NCBI GenBank assembly: GCA_031422195.1 | Contig: JANOPZ010000028.1 | Location: 1 to 7,736 of the forward strand | Reading direction: 5' to 3' | DNA from: JALOTE01 sp031422195 | GTDB taxonomy: Bacteria > Pseudomonadota > Alphaproteobacteria > Rhizobiales > Rhizobiaceae | Length of the DNA: 7,736 bases | Part shown: positions 4,688-7,736 of the stretch, piece by piece | How positions within the stretch are numbered: the stretch's first letter is position 1 | Layout: the number at the start of each line of letters is the position of its first letter | Notes under the pieces: model-generated | Seen by the model: only the letters and a program-made list of their open reading frames with translations | What the model was told of the DNA's origin: nothing | The model's database searches: none | Translations under genes and position numbers: made by a program

Positions 4688-6613
4688 CTAAATCAGCACC
4701 TGGGTGCCAATTTCCACCACGCGGCTGGTCGGCAGGCGGAAGTATTCAGTCGCATCAGAGGCACTACGGGCCATAGAGATGAATAATTTATCCTGCCAAA
4801 ATGGCATGCCGCTGTCGCGCGTGGCTTTAAGTGAGCGCCGCGATAGGAAAAATGAGGTGGACATTACGTCAAACTTAAAGCCTGCTTTGCGGCATAAGCC
4901 AAGCGCACGCGGCAAATTGGGATTTTCCATATAGCCAAAACGCACGGTGATCCTTTGGAACAAGTCGCTCACCGGCTCTATGATTACCCGCTCATTATCC
5001 GGCACACGCGGGCGTGGCTGTGTTTCAACGGTCAAAATAACATTATGCTCGTGCAGCACTTTGTAATGCTTCAGGCTGTGCATGAGGGCGGTAGGTGCAC
5101 TTTCCTTATCGCTGGTCAAAAATATTGCAGTACCCGGCACCAAGGATGGCGCTTTCTTCGCAAAATTGCGCATCAGCAAGTCAAGTGGCACTTCGTCTTT
5201 TCGGGTTTTGGCCGACAAAAGCTGTGTGCCTTTGATCCACGTCACCATACAGAGCAGTAGAACAGCGGCAACCAAAATAGACACCCATCCGCCGTGCAGT
5301 ACCTTGAGCAAGTTGGCATATAAATAAGCCGCATCAATAATAGCAAACACCGAGCACAAAGCGACGACCGGCCACAGCTTCCAGCCCCAAACCCGATGCA
5401 TCACAACGGCCAGCATAAACGCAGTCATCAGCATCTCGCCGGTAACAGAAATGCCATAGGCCGCAGCCAAACCTTCCGATGATCCAAATCCGATCACTAA
5501 CAACAACACGCCAATCAGCAAAATTTGGTTGACGCGCGGGATATAAATCTGGCCTGATTGGCCCTCCGATGTATGGCGGATTTCCATGCGCGGTAGCAAA
5601 CGCAACTGAATGGCCTGACGCACCATTGAAAATGCGCCAGAAATGACGGCTTGGCTGGCAATAACGGTGGCAAGTGTTGCTAAAATAACCAGTGGCAGCG
5701 TTGCCCAAGAGGGCACCATCTCAAACAATATCGGCCCAACAGGCCTGCCGCTGGCCATCACATAAGCGCCCTGCCCAAAATAGCTCAGCAGCAGGCACGG
5801 CAACACCAGTATATACCACGCGATTGCAATGGGCTTGCGGCCAAAATGGCCCAAATCGGCATAGAGAGCTTCAGCGCCAGTCACAGACAAAAACGCTGCA
5901 CCAATAACAATAATGGCGACGTCGCCGTGGTTGTAGAAAAATCGAATAGCCTCATACGGGTTGATCGCCCAGAAAACACCAAGGTCGTCAAAAACGTGGA
6001 TAAACCCAATCAGGCCGATCGTAAGAAACCAAATGACTGTTACCGGGCCAAAAATGCGTGCAACTTTAGCAGTGCCATAACTTTGAACGGAAAACAGGCC
6101 TATCAAAATCACGACTGTTATCGGAACAATATAGGCTTCAAGGGCCGGAACTGCGACTTTAAGGCCTTCTACCGCCGACAAAACTGAAATGGCAGGCGTA
6201 ATAATAGCGTCGCCGAAAAACAATGATGCACCGACCATGCCTGCAAAAAGCACCAAAGGCGCAAGTCTTCCGGCATTGCTGCCCGCCAGTGCCATCAATG
6301 ACAGCGACCCGCCTTCACCCTTATTGTCCGCACGAAGGACAAACCCAACATATTTAAGCGTAACAATAATCATCAGCGACCAGAAAATGATCGACATCAC
6401 GCCAATAACATCGGCACGTAATGGCACGCCGTCGCCAGAAACTGCTTTAATTGTTTCGCGCAAAGCATAAATCGGGCTGGTGCCAATATCGCCGTAAACA
6501 ACGCCGATCGCGCCAATCGTCAGGGCTGCCATACCCTTATTTGAATGGCTGCTAGGATGTGCGTTTGCATCACTGTTACCAGTTGCAGGTGTCGTATCGT
6601 CGCTTGCACTCAA
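4688..6613 (-). CDS. kup: Kup-family potassium uptake permease
   Basis: Inner-membrane K+ uptake system of the KUP/HAK/KT family, thought to be a K+/H+ symporter. It has 641 residues against about 620 in E. coli. The hallmark VVYGDIGTSPIYALRE lies at residues 38-53 in the first membrane helix. About twelve hydrophobic helices run from residue 30 to 457, including GASLFFGDAIITPAISVLSA. The cytoplasmic C-terminal domain spans 458-641 and ends with the typical RVVEIGTQV. The start is TTG at 6613 with AGGA (6626-6623) nine bases upstream. No ATG or GTG lies upstream before an in-frame stop, and the internal ATG at residue 28 has no properly spaced ribosome binding site and would shorten the N-terminus to the very edge of the first helix. 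It is 121 bases downstream of pdxJ and 167 bases upstream of the SRPBCC gene. Identification is secure; the start is fairly sure. Confidence 0.97.
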   Translation of the reverse strand: MSASDDTTPATGNSDANAHPSSHSNKGMAALTIGAIGVVYGDIGTSPIYALRETIKAVSGDGVPLRADVIGVMSIIFWSLMIIVTLKYVGFVLRADNKGEGGSLSLMALAGSNAGRLAPLVLFAGMVGASLFFGDAIITPAISVLSAVEGLKVAVPALEAYIVPITVVILIGLFSVQSYGTAKVARIFGPVTVIWFLTIGLIGFIHVFDDLGVFWAINPYEAIRFFYNHGDVAIIVIGAAFLSVTGAEALYADLGHFGRKPIAIAWYILVLPCLLLSYFGQGAYVMASGRPVGPILFEMVPSWATLPLVILATLATVIASQAVISGAFSMVRQAIQLRLLPRMEIRHTSEGQSGQIYIPRVNQILLIGVLLLVIGFGSSEGLAAAYGISVTGEMLMTAFMLAVVMHRVWGWKLWPVVALCSVFAIIDAAYLYANLLKVLHGGWVSILVAAVLLLCMVTWIKGTQLLSAKTRKDEVPLDLLMRNFAKKAPSLVPGTAIFLTSDKESAPTALMHSLKHYKVLHEHNVILTVETQPRPRVPDNERVIIEPVSDLFQRITVRFGYMENPNLPRALGLCRKAGFKFDVMSTSFFLSRRSLKATRDSGMPFWQDKLFISMARSASDATEYFRLPTSRVVEIGTQVLI

Positions 6614-6622
6614 TTGGAGCGA

Positions 6623-6647
6623 TCCTAAAAGGCGCGGGTTGTGCGCC
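6623..6647 (-). terminator. Terminator-like hairpin fused to the kup ribosome binding site
   Basis: On the minus strand a 5-bp stem GGCGC/GCGCC (6647-6643 and 6635-6631, 7-base loop) is followed directly by TTTT (6630-6627) and then AGGA, the kup Shine-Dalgarno. It lies 88 bases past the pdxJ stop. It could end pdxJ transcription or act as an attenuator in the kup leader. The stem is short and the T run has only four bases. Confidence 0.35.
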
Positions 6648-6655
6648 GCGGGTTG
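6633..6655. repeat. Direct repeat CGCGGGTTG in the kup leader
   Basis: CGCGGGTTG occurs at 6633-6641 and 6647-6655, 14 bases apart, overlapping the terminator-like hairpin. The two copies may allow alternative pairings with the GGCGC arm. No known regulator site is recognised. Confidence 0.4.
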
Positions 6656-6700
6656 CTACTCCTGTTGCGCGTGCGTTGCAATAAGCCGTTAAGCCTATTG

Positions 6701-6721
6701 ACGCTTCGTCATATCAAGCGT
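6701..6721. repeat. Inverted repeat just downstream of pdxJ
   Basis: ACGCTT (6701-6706) and AAGCGT (6716-6721) form a perfect 6-bp inverted repeat with a 9-base spacer, starting 13 bases after the pdxJ stop on the minus strand. No T run follows, so it is at most a weak 3' hairpin that could protect the pdxJ message end. Confidence 0.3.
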
Positions 6722-6734
6722 TCGCGATTTCAAT

Positions 6735-7478
6735 TCAACCAAGCGCCCTAACAAACCGCCGCACAGTCTCAGCCATACCATATTCAAGCATATCGCAGGT
6801 CAGGCCATGGCCTATGGAAACCTCAAGCAAATCTGGCACATGTTTGGCCAACAACGGCAAATTAGCGACAGTCAAATCATGGCCGGCATTAACGCCAAGG
6901 CCAGCCATTCGCGCAAAGCCGCTTGTGCGGCCCAAAAGCGCCGCTTGCACTTTTGCCGCATCCGCATCTAAAAAGGTCGAACCATAAGGCCCGGTATAAA
7001 GCTCAATCCGGTCAGCGCCGGTGGCTTTAGCCGCTTTAATTGCGGCTTCATCGGCATCAGGGTCGCAAAACAGCGAAACGCGCATCCGGTTTGATTTGAG
7101 CCGCTGCACAGCATTGCGCAAGCGGTTGGCATTGGCAGCAAAATCCCAGCCATGATCAGACGTCGCCTGCGACGGATCATCCGGTACTAGGGTTACTTGC
7201 TCGGGCTGGTGTCTTTCGCAGAGTTCAAGAAAATCATCTGACGGATAGCCCTCAATGTTAAACTCGGCGTTTGGAAATTCATCATCGATCAATGCCCGAA
7301 TGGGTGCCAAATCAGAAAACCGGATATGCCGCTCATCGGGCCTTGGGTGAACCGTAATACCATGCGCGCCAGATTGTAGGGCAATGCGCGATAAATGCAC
7401 CAGATCCGGCCAAGGCAAGTCGCGCCGGTTACGCAAATAGGCAATGGCATTGATGTTGACGGATAGATTGGAAGGCAT
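6735..7478 (-). CDS. pdxJ: Pyridoxine 5'-phosphate synthase
   Basis: Last ring-forming enzyme of the DXP-dependent vitamin B6 pathway. It condenses 1-deoxy-D-xylulose 5-phosphate with 3-amino-2-oxopropyl phosphate to give pyridoxine 5'-phosphate, in a cytosolic TIM-barrel enzyme. Length is 247 residues from ATG 7478, normal for the family. Active-site equivalents are His44 (ITVHPRPDERHIR), Glu76 (EFNIEGYP), Glu159 (DRIELYTGPYG) and His200 (VNAGHDLT). The first strand reads VNINAIAYLRN, where the E. coli enzyme has VNIDHIATLRN; Asn-Ala in place of Asp-His is, as I recall, usual in alphaproteobacterial PdxJ. The frame also opens at GTG 7487, three codons earlier; I prefer the ATG because rhizobial homologues begin MPxxLSVN and GAG lies about eight bases upstream. 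It is transcribed toward kup. Confidence 0.96.
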   Translation of the reverse strand: MPSNLSVNINAIAYLRNRRDLPWPDLVHLSRIALQSGAHGITVHPRPDERHIRFSDLAPIRALIDDEFPNAEFNIEGYPSDDFLELCERHQPEQVTLVPDDPSQATSDHGWDFAANANRLRNAVQRLKSNRMRVSLFCDPDADEAAIKAAKATGADRIELYTGPYGSTFLDADAAKVQAALLGRTSGFARMAGLGVNAGHDLTVANLPLLAKHVPDLLEVSIGHGLTCDMLEYGMAETVRRFVRALG

Positions 7479-7503
7479 CGGCGACACTCAAATTTACATA
7501 CCC

Positions 7504-7534
7504 TTTATGTGCGATCACGGGTGGATTACGTCAA
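7504..7534 (-). promoter_or_regulatory. Weak candidate promoter of pdxJ
   Basis: On the minus strand TTGACG (7534-7529) matches the -35 consensus at 5 of 6, and CATAAA (7509-7504) is a poor -10 at a long spacing of 19 bases. A 9-bp direct repeat ACGGGTGGA (7517-7525 and 7534-7542) flanks the -35 region with a 17-base period and might be a regulator site. Treat as tentative. Confidence 0.25.
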
Positions 7535-7581
7535 CGGGTGGAGGCAAGAGAATTGTGATGGAGACATTAGGGTTGCTATTT

Positions 7582-7621
7582 ACCCCCACCCCTAACCCTC
7601 CCCTCAAGGGGGCAGTGTTTA
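7582..7621 (+). repeat. CCCC-rich palindromic extragenic repeat
   Basis: A pyrimidine-rich run (ACCCCCACCCCTAACCCT from 7582) leads into the palindrome CCCCT-CA-AGGGG (7600-7604 and 7607-7611), then GGGCAGTGTTTA (7610-7621). AGGGTT at 7569-7574 can also pair with AACCCT at 7594-7599. C-rich blocks closing on such a palindrome are common dispersed repeats in alphaproteobacterial intergenic DNA. The last 12 bases recur in inverted form at 55-66, beside REP copy A. Confidence 0.6.
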
Positions 7622-7681
7622 CATTCGACTGTTTTTCTTGTTTTGCTGTTCGAGTGATTTGGCTTTTGCAGGAGATTGGAA

Positions 7682-7736
7682 ATGGCGTGTCCAGCATGTG
7701 CAAGTGAAGTATTTATCAAGTCCGGCCCAAAGAATG
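7682..7736 (+). CDS. Start of a CxxC zinc-ribbon-like protein (partial; possibly a transposase)
   Basis: An open frame starts at ATG 7682 and runs off the window after 18 codons (MACPACASEVFIKSGPKN). An excellent Shine-Dalgarno AGGAG lies seven bases upstream. The Cys-Pro-x-Cys pair followed by a basic, Gly-containing turn looks like the first half of a zinc ribbon. N-termini of this kind occur in IS1- and IS1595-like transposases and in several zinc-ribbon proteins, but the second cysteine pair lies outside the window. The transposase reading is an inference from a short stretch. It is divergent from pdxJ, with 203 bases between the two starts. Confidence 0.5.
   Translation, partial: MACPACASEVFIKSGPKN

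Noticed and set aside
5334..5708. 124-codon minus-strand frame inside kup
   Set aside because: It is an out-of-frame shadow of kup, whose own frame is intact and conserved there.
7622..7656. Imperfect inverted repeat CATTCGA / TCGAGTG as an insertion sequence end
   Set aside because: It is short, contains a mismatch, and cannot be tied to an element without the sequence to the right.

Overview
The window reads as a chromosomal segment of an alphaproteobacterium, probably a member of the Hyphomicrobiales (Rhizobiales). The PdxJ is the short alphaproteobacterial form whose N-terminal strand reads NINAIAYLRNRRDLPW, base composition is near 50% GC, and small GC-rich palindromes lie between genes. 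This placement comes from remembered family patterns, not from a search.

Layout from left to right. Positions 1-187 hold no gene I can support, but carry two GC-rich REP-like palindromes in inverted orientation, just past the 3' end of ilvC. On the minus strand, a TetR-family regulator (1856-1212) and ilvC (1207-188) form a tight pair: the ilvC ribosome binding site lies inside the last codons of the regulator gene. A 24-bp near-perfect palindrome at 1871-1894 sits in front of the regulator and faces a divergent plus-strand gene (2024-2320) for a small dimeric-barrel protein of the TIGR03792 type.

Converging on that gene is a three-gene minus-strand operon read from 4520 to 2334. It encodes a membrane-anchored SRPBCC protein, a YCII/DGPF protein and an ECF sigma factor of the ECF42 type with a long C-terminal extension. 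In front of it is a TGTCGA-N17-CGTC sequence that fits the promoter pattern I recall for ECF42 sigma factors, so the operon is probably autoregulated. The 100 bases around this promoter are unusually rich in symmetric elements.

Further right, also on the minus strand, are kup (6613-4688, potassium uptake, TTG start) and pdxJ (7478-6735, vitamin B6 synthesis). The right edge (7479-7681) has a second type of palindromic repeat and then the first 18 codons of a plus-strand gene with a CxxC motif, cut off by the window end.

The housekeeping genes (ilvC, kup, pdxJ) are ordinary. The parts that deserve attention are the ECF42-type operon with its promoter and its missing conventional start codon, and the TetR operator coupled to ilvC. 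No gene-free stretch exceeds 300 bases. I saw no tRNA, rRNA, CRISPR array or complete insertion sequence.
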